Below, piece by piece: positions 10,901 to 25,071 of a DNA stretch of 43,471 bases. Both the position numbers and the translations under genes were made by a program. The number at the start of each line of letters is the position of its first letter. Position 1 is the first letter of the stretch. Source of the DNA: Acanthaster planci (Eukaryota > Echinodermata > Asteroidea > Valvatida > Acanthasteridae); the NCBI RefSeq assembly GCF_001949145.1, contig NW_019091418.1, positions 2,817,891-2,861,361 of the forward strand, read 5' to 3'. The notes below the pieces were generated by a model. It was given only the letters and a program-made list of their open reading frames with translations. It was not told the origin of the DNA and did not search any database.

Positions 10901-13900
10901 AATGGGAGCATATTGTGCTTCCTGGAATTTACTGTGCAAATGTTTGATGTGACTCCACAAGTAAGTAAAACCCAAGACCATCCCAATTTTTAATTAAAAT
11001 GATTTGTAGGAAGATCCATACTTCATCCTCGAAAACAATCTTTTGATGGCTTTGAATCGTGACCTTTTTGTGAATGGAATGAAACAAATCCACTTTCTCT
11101 CTCTCTCTCTCTCTCTTTAGCCGTAAAATGATCCTACTTTATTCCTGAAACAACGAGTGGATTATAGGATACATTCTTCTTTAAGTTTACTTTCTTTGCA
11201 ACTACATCAATTTGTTTTGCATCAGTCTACCATTCACTCTGCTGATTGAAGTCAGCTACAAACATACTGCAAATTGCTTTTTTAACCCTGACCATATTAT
11301 TTCAGAGATAATCACTGATGGTCCTTATAATCCATCTTCATCATGAATTTATTCTGCTTTGTGTTTGATTTGGGGATTGTTGGTAATGCTTAAGAATTTT
11401 AATTAGTGGTAATGACAATACTAAGTCAACTTGCAAGGATTTATGCCAATCAACTTGATTATTTTGTAATGTAATTTACTGTTGTATTTTACATCATGGT
11501 GGAAGATATCTTTAGTTAAGTTTTAACTTACCCCATCCAATCAGAAAGCAAATCATAGATTTTAATGAACTATTGTAGTGCCATCGAGATTGGACAGCTT
11601 ATATAAACTTATTGTCACAACTTTTACCCATTTTTCTCAGGTTTTAAGTTGCACTATTTTACATGTATAAAGTCACTACTAAAAAGGAAAGCTTTTCGTA
11701 GAAGTCTTAATTATACCTGAGAATTATGTAGAAATAAGTCACTGATCTTAACTTGCTGTTTGATTTCTCATTCCTTTTGCTCTGCTTTCCTGTCACTTCT
11801 TGCAGCCATAAGCATGTTTGGCAGTTAATTAATGAAGGAATGTACATACGGCATTTACTTTGGGGGCAATAGTAGAAATAGACTAAAATTCATCTTCTAA
11901 ATTGAATTTGTACAAAGGAATTTTGTAACTGTGGTGATTGACAACTTCAAAAAAATCATGGAAGTATTTTACTGCATTTTAACAAGTGTACTTAAAATAT
12001 AAGTAGGCTATTTATTGCACTCATTGCTGTTTTCAAATGGATTGTTTACCAGCTAAGAATAAAATACCTGCCCGTTACTATGCCAACAAGAAAAGCAGTA
12101 ACTTGTGGTTAAATCATTCAGTTCAGAGGGCACATTAATCATATAATAATATTATTTTCAACAATTTGAAAAATGGGGGAGGGATGTTAACATACATATT
12201 CATATCCAGATTTTGATTGTTGTTTATTATTAGTTGATTACATATTTTGGAGGGTTGGGTTCTTCCTGGATACTGCCCCCCCCCCATCATACTACTACAT
12301 GTAGTACAATGTTTCTGAGAGATTACCTCGCCAGAATGAAATATGTAGGAACATTTCATCTCCTATCTGAGCTTGTAAATCTCATTGCAACCTACTTCCT
12401 TCCTAACCAGCTGAGGTCTGTATCAAATACTCTACATATCCAGCAACCAATTGAAATGATTTATATTAAGGTAACTAAATGTGGTCCTTCACTCAAGAGA
12501 TCCACACGAGCTTGACAACTGTGGCAGTCGGGCATTGCAATCATAACTCACTCGGTGGTAAGTTTGACTCCAACTGGGAGATTGCCCTCAAAGAATCGCC
12601 AGTTGAAGGACATTCAGAGTAAACGCTGCTGATTATTTTTTGTAGTTTACTCTTGTAACCTCAAAATCATTCTGATGTGCATTTGGTCATAATGAAATAT
12701 AACCTTCAAGTATCCCAGTTAATTGGAAGAAAAAACCTTACCTGTGCCACAATTTCCCGAACTGTGTATATGCATGTAAATATATCTCATTGTTATAACC
12801 TGGTCATATCCCTGACTCTTTATTTCTTCTCTGAAAAATTGCCTGGTTAAATTTTAACCCAAGTGAGGGTGACAGCTCGCAATTAGGTTTCGTCAGTTCA
12901 TTGTTTCAAGTTCATATTAACCCAAATGAGTTAATATGCTAGTGAAGCAGAAATTTTGGGGGGAGTTGCTGATTGGCAGTTTTATTCTCACTTGGGTAAA
13001 AACTTAATCTGGGCAATTTTCTGGATCATTGCAGATATTGCAAAATTAATGTAATATCTAAACACTACCACAGACATCAGTACTCTTAACATACCTGGGT
13101 ACAGGAGTACTGATTATCAGTATAAAATGTGTGCCTCTCTAAAGAGGATGAGGGGGTGTCACAGACCTCCTATTATTCAGTTTTGTTGGCAAAATCATGG
13201 TGCTGTAGGCAAGAATGTACTAGAAGGGGAAGGAAGGGAGTAAGTGTCAGGGGAGTCTGGGAATCAGAGTATCATCACACTCATGAAATTTGCCGACAGT
13301 CCATCAGTAAATGTCATGATGGCACCCCCCCCCATTTATAGGCCTAATGGTCGAGCAACACCCATGGGGCACAGCATAAGAGCATTGCAGATTCAATGTA
13401 ATCCTTTTTTATCGCATAAGACCACTAAAAGTTTGGATTCATGAAAGGAAACAATCTTTTGGTACATGCCTCATTTCCTCTCTTTCAATCAGTCTTATAG
13501 GCCTATTTCAGCTGCCCACCAGGTATAATGTATTTCACACTTGATATTTGAAGTAGCGTGCCATGTGTTATCTAAGAATGTGAGATGTGAAATCAAAGGG
13601 TGTCAGGTGCGTGCACTCCAGGGCCCTCCGCCCAGTATTACCGTCTTAGTGAAAACTTAAAAAGAGAATTTAAAAAAAAGATTGCAAAGACAGCTTTGAG
13701 GAGACCAAACTAAAAATAAAAATATTTGGTTTTCTGAGAGAGCCAGTGGTATCAATACCTGTAGTTGCTCAGAACTATAAAATCAATCACTGTGGTCATT
13801 ACAAGAACCTCTTTTCAGAACATTCCCTTGTAGAGTTTCTCACATCATGTTTAAGTTTGTCTGACCACTACGCAAAGCATCAACTCTCACAAAAACAAAA

Positions 13901-14737
13901 AACTTGTGACAGGCGTAACTCCCATGGCTACTTCAATGAAATTGCCCAACTTCATTGCTCAATGGAAAGGGTGGGAGGGGAGTGCAGACTGTTTAGCTGA
14001 TCCCTGAACCAAAATGAATTAAAACAAGAAATAAAATGAGTACTCCTCATAGCAAAAAGAGTACATGCTGGTACTCTGTTGCCCATGCTGGCATTTATTA
14101 AAAGGTCATCTGGCACTGGTGCCAGTAGTATGACAACAAAGATTAAAATACAAGAAAATGTTAAATGGACACCATCATTCCTAAAACTGAATTGACATGA
14201 AGCTTAAGAGACTTATAACTAATTCAACTGACTAATTACTAGTTGTAAATTTCAGCAGTAATGATCCCATGTCGAAACAATTGTCACACCTGTCACTCCT
14301 ACATATTCACAAGATGATGACATGTTCTAATTTTCCTACTTTTTGTGATCAAATTAGGTTATGGTAATAAGTGAGGTTCTTCTCTACAAGCACAGCAGAA
14401 ATACTCTTCCCCAGGATATAATGCACTCAAGACAATGACCTTCAAGACAATTATTAGAGTAAAAGCCTGACTAAGCCTCCGATGCAAGATAATCCTGTGG
14501 TGGAAGGTTAGTAAATAAATTATTGCGCTCTTCAACTCTTACAATTTTTGCATTACCAACTGTTCCAACACTAGTAGTGCATTTTACTTTGATCTAAGCA
14601 CAAAATATTCATTCAGCAGAAGACTTAATATTGTATGTCTCTCACAATTGTTCATTACTTCCTTGTTGATTATGCATTAGAAATACTACAAGCTGATTAT
14701 TAATTTCAAACAAGAAATGAATGTAATTTATTTCATC
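7902..14737. other. 3' UTR of the CCDC9-like gene, then gene-free DNA
   Basis: The first part must include the 3' UTR. Beyond that I see no open frame with motif, splice-site or similarity support. There is a GT run near 10336-10348, a CT run near 11096-11116 and poly-C tracts near 12278 and 13325. Confidence 0.6.
11096..11117. repeat. (CT)n microsatellite
   Basis: About eleven CT units in an uninterrupted run. It ends in CTTTAG, which resembles a splice acceptor, but no open exon follows it. Confidence 0.9.
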
Positions 14738-15080
14738 AGTGGCGTAGTTTGTGCCGGAAATTGGGGATGGGGAATCGGGGGGGATTGACCTGCCCAGCGA
14801 TGGAAATTTGAAAAGCTGGGGGGAGAGGTACTGACACTGTATGACATTGTATGGGGGCGGTGTTCGTGATACAAATGTACATCTGTAAGATGTATGATAT
14901 CATGCAGAATGGCTATTTCTGAGTTCGGATTGTTCTTCCTTTTGAGTGTTCTGGAGTACATTTTGGTTGTAGGGAAGTCTGAACACTTCTTAATTTTCAT
15001 CATACCACAAAAAATGGGAGGGATGATTCCATGGCCTAATGTCCCCGGTCAAAAAAAGGGGGGGACATGTATGCCCTATC
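14738..15080 (+). repeat. Candidate dispersed repeat starting AGTGGCGTAG
   Basis: Begins with AGTGGCGTAGTTTGTGCCGG, followed by G-rich segments (GGGGATGGGGAATCGGGGGG) and ending near a run of A then G (15053-15065). AGTGGCGTAG starts are common on dispersed repeats in marine invertebrate genomes. The ends here are guessed, and no terminal repeats were confirmed. Confidence 0.35.
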
Positions 15081-18000
15081 CCTCTGGGAATTCTATACCC
15101 ACATATTTAATCCAGATATGAATGAAATTGGCTGAAGAATCTGAAATTTCATTAAGATAACCAACCATTCAAAATGTTCAGGTACCACTGAGTGCCAGTC
15201 CCTCTGAAAAACACAGAAAACAGAATGGTACTATAAAATTACTTTAATTTACTTTAAAAAAATATTATGTACATTATAATTTCTCTAAATAACTAACATT
15301 TTACTTCCATTTGTTTGTTCCCAAAAAGACTGCAGTCCTATAAATTTGACTCTACCAGAAAGTGAACAACACTAAAATCCTATACATTCCACCTGCTCCT
15401 TAGCTTACCTCGCCTTGAGGTTATTGGAAAAGACCCGTTGAACATTGAACAAGCCCTGTCTCTGAGTGAAACTCGCTGCTATGAAATTGCTAGAAGCACA
15501 ATCATAAAAAATGATGGAAGCACCAAAATGAGCATGACTACATCATTCACCGTGTGTGAACTCTGTCTTATTGAGATCATCACCTGCATCATCACGCATG
15601 ATGAAGACCACGAGCATCGAAGTTGCTATGGTAACTAACAAGCCTCCGTGATGAGGGGAACCTGCCTACAGAAAGTCAATGCAATAAATAGCCATGTCAG
15701 TCATCAAAGAGATGCTCCAATGCGGCTATTTAAACAAGCAAGCCACACTGTTTCTCAGTCTGCAACTTGAGATTGGCTCCTATCTGTTTTATAGTAAGTC
15801 AGTCCATGTTAATAAAATCCATGAAGTAAGCATACATGTACGTACTTGGTTATGCACTGCTGGCTTGTATCTGTTAAAGCGATTGAATGCTGTACACTTC
15901 CTTGCTTCATACCATAAAATCTCCAAATATTTTGCGGTGAGGGCCTAAATCTCCCAGGACATGCACACACCTATGAACTGGCATATTTTACATTTCTTTA
16001 TTGGCCTTATCTGTTTGGTCACTGGTATATTCACTGCAGATGCAGTCTCAAGGAGATGGGACATCTAGCTATTTTCCCATCAATAAACAAAATGTGATGT
16101 CATACGCATAAATTAAAATATCAATATTACTGGTATTAAAACGAGTCTGAGTGATGAGAGCGGTAGCAAGTAACATTAAATAATGTATCTTCTGTCTGAA
16201 CCTACAGTACCAAAGCCCCAAGGGAAAACAAATCAGAGAAATTACAAGACTCTTGGAAACCTGATGAACCATTATTAGCTTCTATTCTTTGATTGTAGGA
16301 AGTACGTATATAAGAGAGAGAGAAAGCGAGACATTACTGTGATCAATGTCCGTCCCGTTATTCTTGTTCTCCTCAAAGCCCAGCTGTGGTATGTTAACTG
16401 GAGTAGAAGTTGGACACTAAGGGAAATGCAGAAGTCAAAACTTGATAGTAAATTGTCTAGGGTTCTGATGCATCATTTTAAGAGAAAAAAATGGTCCAGC
16501 TGTGACAGCTAGTGTGCCTCTGTAGTTATCATAGCTGCCAGATGGTATACATGTGCATTTTGCTGGTGCTGTTATTGTGAGCAACAAAGAAATAAATAGA
16601 TGTCCTGATGTTTTATGCACATAAACCACACAGTTATGTTCTATTATAAGCAATTCTGCCTCAGCTGATCTTTTCATTGAACTACTCCTGGCCATGTCTC
16701 TAATAATGTTGTTGTACAAAATATTTCAATATTCAAAGTAACGATAAAGATGCACCACTTCCAGCATTTATAGCTTTGTAGCAAAAGAAGCAAATGAGTG
16801 CAACTATCATCACTGCATGTCGCACTTTCTCCATCAGCTTCAATGAGTTCATACTCTACAGCAAAGTACGTGTATCTCATGTAATGCATTTTCATATTAC
16901 AATCATTGTTGAATTGGAGCAGGCAGACCGAGAGAAGTTTGTGTCAGCAAGTGGGCTTTCCTACACTGAATTCTTTTTGTCAAGTTTCATCTAAATCATT
17001 TCTTGGTCCAAAAAACACAATGCCTTAATTTGTATCAATAAACATAATGATATTAGTAAACAATGTTTCAATTTGTATTTCCTTCTTTTTTTTAAATTAA
17101 ACATAATATTTGTGATTGGAGCAGAAAATTAAAGAAGGCAGATGCATGCAGAGGATTCTCTCTTCTTTCTTAGCATGCTTACCAGTCACATTCTTCCATT
17201 ATGATAGAATCCATGTTCATTTCAACCCTCAAGACATAGTGTGTGACAACGAGAAAATGGCAGAATCGGCTGGAAGCTACTGTAATTAATTAATAAACCA
17301 TGCAGAAGTGAGCCTAGCTGAAAGATACTTAATATTTCATGTCTCAGGTGCTCCTTTGCCATTAGCATCTACCTGCTATTAGCATCTACCTGCTAGAAAA
17401 TAATCATTGTTAGTATGGGCTGATACCTGCTTCAAGAGACCCAGCACTTAGCTAAAATAGCCTTGGGGATCAGTCACATATACAAATGGTTTGCAAAAGT
17501 ATACCCTGTGGGCGGTTGCTTTTAAAAAGTAGTAGAATTGTTGATCTAGCATTGTCATTAGGGAATCAAAACATTTATAACTCTAATTCTTAGAATGGAT
17601 AATTTTTCCCCTAACTCGGGCCAATTGAAGTCATTGGGAATAAATAGAATCAAGCTGTGGATAGCTGTATCAGACACTCTTTGTGTAGTCAAGTCTGCCA
17701 TTACTTCCAACCTGGTTGACCAGGCCTTGTTTGACAACCATGGCAGAGGTTGTAATCTCTGATTGCTATAACAAGTTAGCAGGAGGCAACAGACACCCTC
17801 AAGAGCTGTGCGGATGTTTGTTGATTAATTTGTATTGTAGGCCTATATATATCCTTTATCATAATTATCATTATTTTTCTTTTTTTAATGTCTAATGTTT
17901 TAATTTATATAATTATTTTTTAACTTTTAAATGTTTTTACGCATTCAAGCCAAGACCAATTTTGTTGTAAATTTTTATTTACAAAATCATTTACTGTGAC

Positions 18001-21000
18001 AAACAAATCAAATCAAATCATTGTGCAGTCTTCATTCAAATACATGTGCATGTACAATTTGTAATGTCTTGCATACTCTGACTTTGCTTGCCATAAAATT
18101 ATATTGGCTTTGAATTGCCATGAATTTAGAGAGTTTCCAATTATTTTATGAAAAAATATACACTAGAGCAAATTAAAAGTGGGGGAGGTACATGTACTTG
18201 TTAGATGGTAAATTTAAAAAGTATGCGTTTACTTATAGAAATTTCTTTGAAATTTGTTTCAAAACACTGACAGCTATTTTGTATGGATGACCAAAGTCTG
18301 CAGAAAGTTCAATTGTGACTGGAAACAACTTTTGCCTTAATACCATGGCAAAACCTGTGCTTGAGATGAGATAAAGAAAGGTCTGTGAGACCCACGGCCC
18401 CTCCCCTTTTAATACCCCCTTCCAAATTCCACCCACCCCCCCATTTTGAAAATCCTTCCACCTTCACCTTTGGTGGGGTCAATCACTCCCTTGTGTAGAA
18501 GGGAGCACATGCCTAACCTTCCAGCTATCACACCTTGTAGTAGGAGGCGTGACAGGTGTGCAGTCAACACCTTGACCTCTCAATCCCAGGGTGATGCCTC
18601 AGACTTAAAACATTTATACCCCTACATGTAGTTCATGCTGTATAATCCTACAATGGGTGTGATTTACATGAAGCTACTTGTACTGCAAGTCCTTATTTGA
18701 CTGTTGTGTCTCCATGCAGCTTACTCCCATTCTGATAAGCTGATTTGACACACACTTTTTGCATCCTGTTATACCCACTTAAATGATGGATATCATTCCA
18801 AGGAGAATCTTGGTGCTCACAAAAATGATCGAGGGGGACCTACATGTATGTTTCAGGGTTGTGCAGAGAACTTTTGAAACAGTCATTACCAGCAAATTTG
18901 TCTTTTAGGGAGATCTCATGCAGTTGAACTACGGGATCTGGTGTTGACACAGAATGGAACTGTCAAATGGAATTTTGGCTCATTATCCACAAATTGAGAC
19001 AAATGAAATAAAGGAAAGGGACTTAAAACTGCTGCTTTTGAGGCAGCATGTTGCACTGTTTCATTAAATTGAATGGGTCAATATATTCAAGGCTTGTCTT
19101 AATCCACAATGGAGGATGTGGAGCACACGGACATGCATATTTATTAAAAACATCCATTATCCATTTAAGTGGCACAGGATAAGGTCAGCCATTTCTTCTG
19201 TTTGATGTAGGGAACTGAAGCATGTTGTTCTGTTTTCACATAGTGTGGGTTAGGAATGTAGTGTGGCCCCACACAATCCATATTTTATTTGTTACAGATC
19301 ATCCATGATTCATACATGGCATGAATTATGACAATTTAATTTATCAATTTTTTGTGTAAAGCTATGTGGCTTACATTCATGAGATCTGTCCAGCAGTTGG
19401 AATAACTATGATATAATTACATGTACCGTGGTAAGATTATTAATCCATTTATACCAGGATAAAAAAAACATAGGTTGGAGTTGATGCTGGTTCCAAAGAC
19501 CCCCCCGTTCTGCCCCTTAGCCTGTGCTCCTTTGTCCTTTCCCCACCCTATCCCATTCGTTCAAAATTGGGATGCTGGGAATCACTTTAAAATGTTCAAG
19601 CACCTTGTGGAAGTTATAAACTCAAAGACTACTCTGTATTTGTTTTCACCTCTCACTTTACACAACATCTAGACTCATGAAAAATCTTTAACCACTTTCT
19701 TTAACCATGTTATCACTCAGAAAGATAACAGCCATATACCGGCAGGAAAAAGTTACAATTCAGCTTCAAGTAAGAACACTTGGAATACACATACCTTCAG
19801 ATTACAAACTATAACAGATATCCAAAACCTTCTTAAATATTAGCCAAATCCAAGACTTCAATGTTTGAACTAACCCTTAAGGGTTACTGATATCACTTTT
19901 GCCAAGGGAGTTCTTCAAAGCCAGTCTTGTCACCGTTTTCACAGTCCAAAGTCAAAAACTGTAGGATGTAGACACAGATGGTTAAGTATCATGCCAATGG
20001 CATGCAGACATTACTTTGAAAAACTGCACACATGTACATGTATCCAAGTTTTTCATGATGTTCATAATGGGTGCTATCTCAACTGGCTACAAATGATCAG
20101 TAGTTAAATTCTTCAGGGAAATGGAGTACATCTTTTATGCTCTTTTGAGGTAAATAGCAGTACATAGAATTACAAAGTTATATCACCCTCAGTTTCCTAG
20201 TGGCATTTTTTTTTGGTCAGGAAACTTTCTGAAACACCAAAATTAAACACGTTTGTATCAGTTCCCAGACCCCAATGGAATAATCTTCCCATTGGAATAC
20301 AAAGTAAGGTTTTTATATTTCAGCAGATTTCTAGCAGTCAGAGCAAGAGCATTCTCACTCACTGATAAACACAGTTTTGGTGATGACAACATGGCCTCGA
20401 TGGTGTTAGCAGCACTTGATAGCCAAACTGATGACGATTCTCCACAGATGGCAACAAGGCAAAAAAAATTGCTCTAAAGAACCACAGAATGTATTCTTTC
20501 GTAACACAAAATTTCTGGCTACAAACCAAACTCTGATGGAAACAAAATTACTCAGGGAAAAAACATTCCCATCAAATATAGCCATAGTGTAATTTGAAAA
20601 GCACAACCAGCTTCCAACACGTGCACATCTGTCCAACTTTAGCATAATGAAATAAAGGTAAATTTCCCAGTTTATAAGGAGTCTGTCAGGACTGTTGTTG
20701 ATTGGTGCCTCTGTCAGGCAGAGGTTGAATGTAATGGCCTGCATAAGCTGCAGTACGCAATGTCATTATCACCAGGTACACCTGCTTCAGGACATATTGC
20801 ATGTTGTTGTGATGTGGGCCAAGGTCGGACCCAAACCATGAGGTTGATGAGAAGGGGAAAGCTTGCTTTTAGGCAGGTACACGAATACAAGTAGGATCAA
20901 TACGACAGGCCTGTATGCCGAAATGCACAATTTGATGCTGCTAAGACAAGCTTTATGTCTTACATTGTCTGCAATATCACTGTGTTTGGGGTATCAATTA

Positions 21001-22744
21001 ACAAATACAGAAATGATAATTGTTCATGTAGATTTTGAAGGCATGGTGTAATTGTTTTATACAAATACATGTACATGGTCGTAGAATATACCGTATGTTT
21101 GAACAAGTTTCAATTGTTTTATAGCATTGTCTTACATTCTGGAACTTGGAAGCAGATCACTATCCATGCATACACAGTACACCCCCCTAAAAGAAAAGGA
21201 AACCTGAATAAATGAATCAAACATCACGATAATCATCAAACTCATTCATTCAAAAACACCACACAACAAACAAATATAATTAGCATTTTTGCACGGTTAG
21301 TTTAATTTCAATTGTATCGGTTAATTAGTTATAAAGCGTCAGTGTTTCCAACATATTGATGAACAAGATATTTAACTACTGAGTGCATCAGAAATTAAAC
21401 CCTAAACATGTCAAGTATGTCAGGCTTTGTCAGCATCCATTTCTTAATACATTCTTTATAAAAATAGGTATTAGTGCAATATTTAGTAGAGCAAAATATG
21501 AAGTTAAACAGATTTTAAATATATAGCTAATCTTGACTTCAGCGTACATGTACATCAGTTTTGAGCAGAACAATTTTCAGAGATATGCAAAATTGAAGTT
21601 CAATCACTTGAAAAATTTGTGCCTTTGTAGAAAATGGCAAAGAGTTACAAAAAAGTGATTTTTAATGACTGCATTATCTAGCTGCTGAAAATCACAAAAA
21701 CTATACATGTATGTGTCACAGTCATCTGTAGCTTTCTCCGTTTTACTATCAATCATCAGAAAACAAATTCAACAGAATTGCTAATGCTTTCTCAATGTTT
21801 AAATCAGAAAAACACTATATCTATTCTTTGAAGAAATCAACAGTACCAGTTTCACACTGAATTAAAACTTACGAAAAAAAAATGTACGCACAGTTACATA
21901 CATGTACTAATGAAATATGCATTTTTATGTTGACATTTTCGTGCGGTCAACACAGGATTATAATCAAAGTAATAAGCCTTGCATTTTCCAGCCATATACA
22001 TGTACGACTAGACCATGCAGACATGCTGTACATAAATGTACACAGATGTATGCATATACATGTACATGTACATGTACTAGGGGGCATATAAACAGGGCTA
22101 TTACATTATTAGTACAAACAAGCCCTATTTTGAGTCATCAATTTAGTCTTCTCAACATCTCAGTACAAGTGATTTTTTGGTCAGCTACAATAATTTGGTC
22201 AAATAGGCAATAAAAGGAAAAGTGCATATCTGGGCTACATGAATCCCAGGGGATAAAGTGTGCAACCCTACATGTATGGCAACTCCCCATGCCATCATGG
22301 ACACAGGTAATGTACACGTATACATGTATTTGACTATAAATAACAGAAAATTCCTAAAAATGAAAGACTACACGTAAACAATATTTCAACCCTGAAAATT
22401 AAACAATGTCCTTTACATATTGCTACAATGTAGTATTCCCACACACACACTGTATTATCTTTGTAAGTTGTGAGCAAGAGGTCATGTGACAAATGTGTAC
22501 TTTTATGCACACCAACCATACAATATACGTCTTTTGAATTTGAGTACAACATCTGTGATTATTTGTTCCCAGGAACAAGCACATGTACATTGTAGTACAT
22601 TTGATGAGGGCAAATCATATCATCAACTACATGTACAGTACTAGAAATAGTCCAATTCTGATTCAAGCTTATCTTGCCATTTACAAGCAGTGCATACCAA
22701 GCGCTTTTGAAGTATATGCTTGTAAGAACAAAAATCACTGGCTT
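15081..22744. other. Gene-free stretch
   Basis: Several open frames of 60-110 codons occur, but none has a recognisable motif plus coherent splice signals. Small features include a 17-bp direct duplication (ATTAGCATCTACCTGCT twice, 17361-17394), an (AAATC)n run near 18003-18018 and scattered TACATGTA words. The stretch reads as intergenic DNA. Confidence 0.55.
15622..15635. promoter_or_regulatory. X-box-like palindrome (RFX-type site)
   Basis: GTTGCTATGGTAAC is a near-perfect inverted repeat of the GTTGCC/GGCAAC type bound by RFX factors. It has transitions in each half relative to the ideal GTTGCCATGGCAAC. There is no nearby gene start, so any role would be distal. Confidence 0.35.
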
Positions 22745-22828
22745 GCTTGGGTGGGAATCAAACCCATGACCTGATGCTTATCAATGCCGATGTCTTACAA
22801 CTAAAATGCCAAGCCTACCACAGTGACC
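22745..22828 (-). ncRNA. tRNA-like sequence, probable SINE head or tRNA relic
   Basis: Read on the minus strand there is a TGGTAGGCTTGGCATTTTAG start, then TTGTAAGACATCGGC and a B-box-like GGTCATGGGTTTGATTCCC. The last block is very close to the T-arm/B box of a tRNA (GGTTCGANTCC). The D-arm region is weak and no clear anticodon stem can be drawn by eye, so a tRNA-derived SINE remnant is more likely than a working tRNA. Confidence 0.45.
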
Positions 22829-25041
22829 ATATTGGGTCAAATCTAATACAGAACTGTGAATCAAACCTGATCACATTATCATTTGGCTTATCACACAAGC
22901 TCTTGAAAGCATCAAGCAAACAGTGGCTTGTGCACGTAGGCTGGTTAGGCGTAAAACTATTAGCTTTTACATCTCACTGGTGCATCAATTCCATCAAGTA
23001 GAAAAAGATGTAATACTACAGTCACAAGTTATCAAACTTCATCCAAAATAAAGCAAAATTCTGTCTTGAAAAATGCTCAACTTGACAAAAACTTTCTCTG
23101 AAGATACATGTTACCATAGAGCACACTCGGTATTCCAACAATGCATGCATAAAATGAAACACTTCACTCGTCATTTGAGAACATCAAAATGCGCCAAATG
23201 AGGTCAACACTATCAGCTTGGCTATACACCAACTCAACTACATGTACACTAAACATGTCTGAACTGGGGCAACAGGAGGAGGCGTTTTGTCTTCTTGCCA
23301 TCTATAATTGGGGCAAAGAGTTTACATACACTTGGTAGAAAATGCTTTCCTCCGTTTTGGGCTGTTTGAAATAGGTTTGCCAACGTTTTCTTTATGAGGT
23401 CAGACAAATTGTATCTCAACTAAATGTTCATGGTGTGTACTTCAATTGAAAATATTCCAAGACATCTATTATGATTCAAAATAAAAATGTAGGTTTTCCC
23501 AGCCAATTTCAGAAAATGTGTAAATGAATCAGTAATAGCAACATTTGTTTTTGAGCGAAATGGAGTGAACATTCAAATCCCCGCTTCTATTTAACTAATA
23601 AAATTCTACTTCAGTGAGGGTGCATTCTGTCGTATAAAGTCAGCATTCAATTTCTCGATTTTGCACTGGTTTAGAATGCTGGTTTAGAATCTAATTATTA
23701 GGGTTGGAGTATGTAAAATTTTGATTTTTTTATAAATATAAATACAAATCATACATACGTCTCTTGGCATTTTTAACTGACGCATACATTCACCATGTAC
23801 ATTAAGTACACACCCATCTTGTCTGTCCTCATGAAAAGAAAAGTTGGTAGGAATGAGTGAAGTTGTGAAATGTGAGAAAAATTACTTTTGATGCATGTAA
23901 ACTTTTTGCCTTAACTGTATATGTGTAATTCAAATTTAATGTACATACTTTTTCCATACGAAGAAGCACTGATTGACTCAAAGAATTACAAGGAAACTAA
24001 GCATCTTGAGGAACTCGGACAAATATAAGAAATACAGCATTCAAGAGTCATCCTGTAAATATTAAATTGCAGAAGAGAACATCAAAGAGACTATCAATAT
24101 CATATTCTTGGGGGTGAAAAAACTCTTATCCACAAATTTGCAGTGGTCAAAACAGCTGCATTGTGTAAAGTGGAAATTGGATCTACCTGTATATCCATCC
24201 TGGAGTTGCTTCCAATAAGAATGATTACTACAGTGCAGTGACGAATTCTGCAATATGTACATGCAATCTAATTACATGACTCCAATTGGACGTAGTCAAA
24301 CTTGACAATACCGGTACCTACATGTACATGTAGAAATCTTGTAAGGTGTCATGTTATTACCACTGACACTGAATGTCAAATATATTTCCTGATCAATGGT
24401 TTAGTATTTTTGAAAAAAAAAAAAAGAAGGTACCGTACATGTATATTTAAATTTGAAGGTTTTTGCAAGAAATAAATTGTTGTGGCTTTGTAAATCAAGC
24501 TACTGTGGCATACATCATATTGAAAGATGATGCAATTTACGAGCAGACGAAAGGTACATTCGTAAATCTGAAGTTTTCAATCATACAAAAGTTGAAAGTA
24601 ACCTCACCAGGAAATACATGCAGGTGAACAAATGAAGTAAACATACAGAAAACTAAAATGACCCAAAATACACACCCAACTCTACAAGCATATCCTTGTA
24701 TATTATTTAAACTACCAGTTATCACCTGAAATGTGGTAATAAATTAAAGTGAAGAAGTACCGGTATGTACATTATCAAATGTTTATTGTTAATATTATAC
24801 ATATAGTACAGATTAATATAGTACATGTTAATAGGCACAAAAAGGCTGCTGTGTTTCATTTGTAATTCATTGCACGGTCACAGTGATTTCAGATGACAGA
24901 TACTTAGTACTGTCTACCCCTTCTTCCAACCATTTCAGAGAGTATTTTTCATGTGAGCAAACTAACTGAAGTTACTGTACATACAAACTGTAAATTGTAA
25001 TGTGCTTACGTGTATGTAAACGCACACGGGACTTTGTACAT

Positions 25042-25071
25042 GTATCGCTATGTACATGTACATAGCGATAC
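25042..25071. repeat. Perfect 30-bp palindrome
   Basis: The left arm GTATCGCTATGTACA is followed directly by its exact reverse complement TGTACATAGCGATAC, with no spacer. The centre is a TGTACATGTACA word; the outer TATCGC/GCGATA arms are not part of the common background words. Confidence 0.95.

Noticed and set aside
15363-15638. Open + strand frame of about 90 codons ending near a possible X-box
   Set aside because: No recognisable motif, no matching splice partners, and the opposite strand also shows a donor-like site with open frames. Probably chance, or part of a repeat.
20253-20744. Overlapping open frames on both strands near 20.3-20.7 kb
   Set aside because: The + frame ends in an acidic segment that looks protein-like, but there is no known domain and both strands are equally open.
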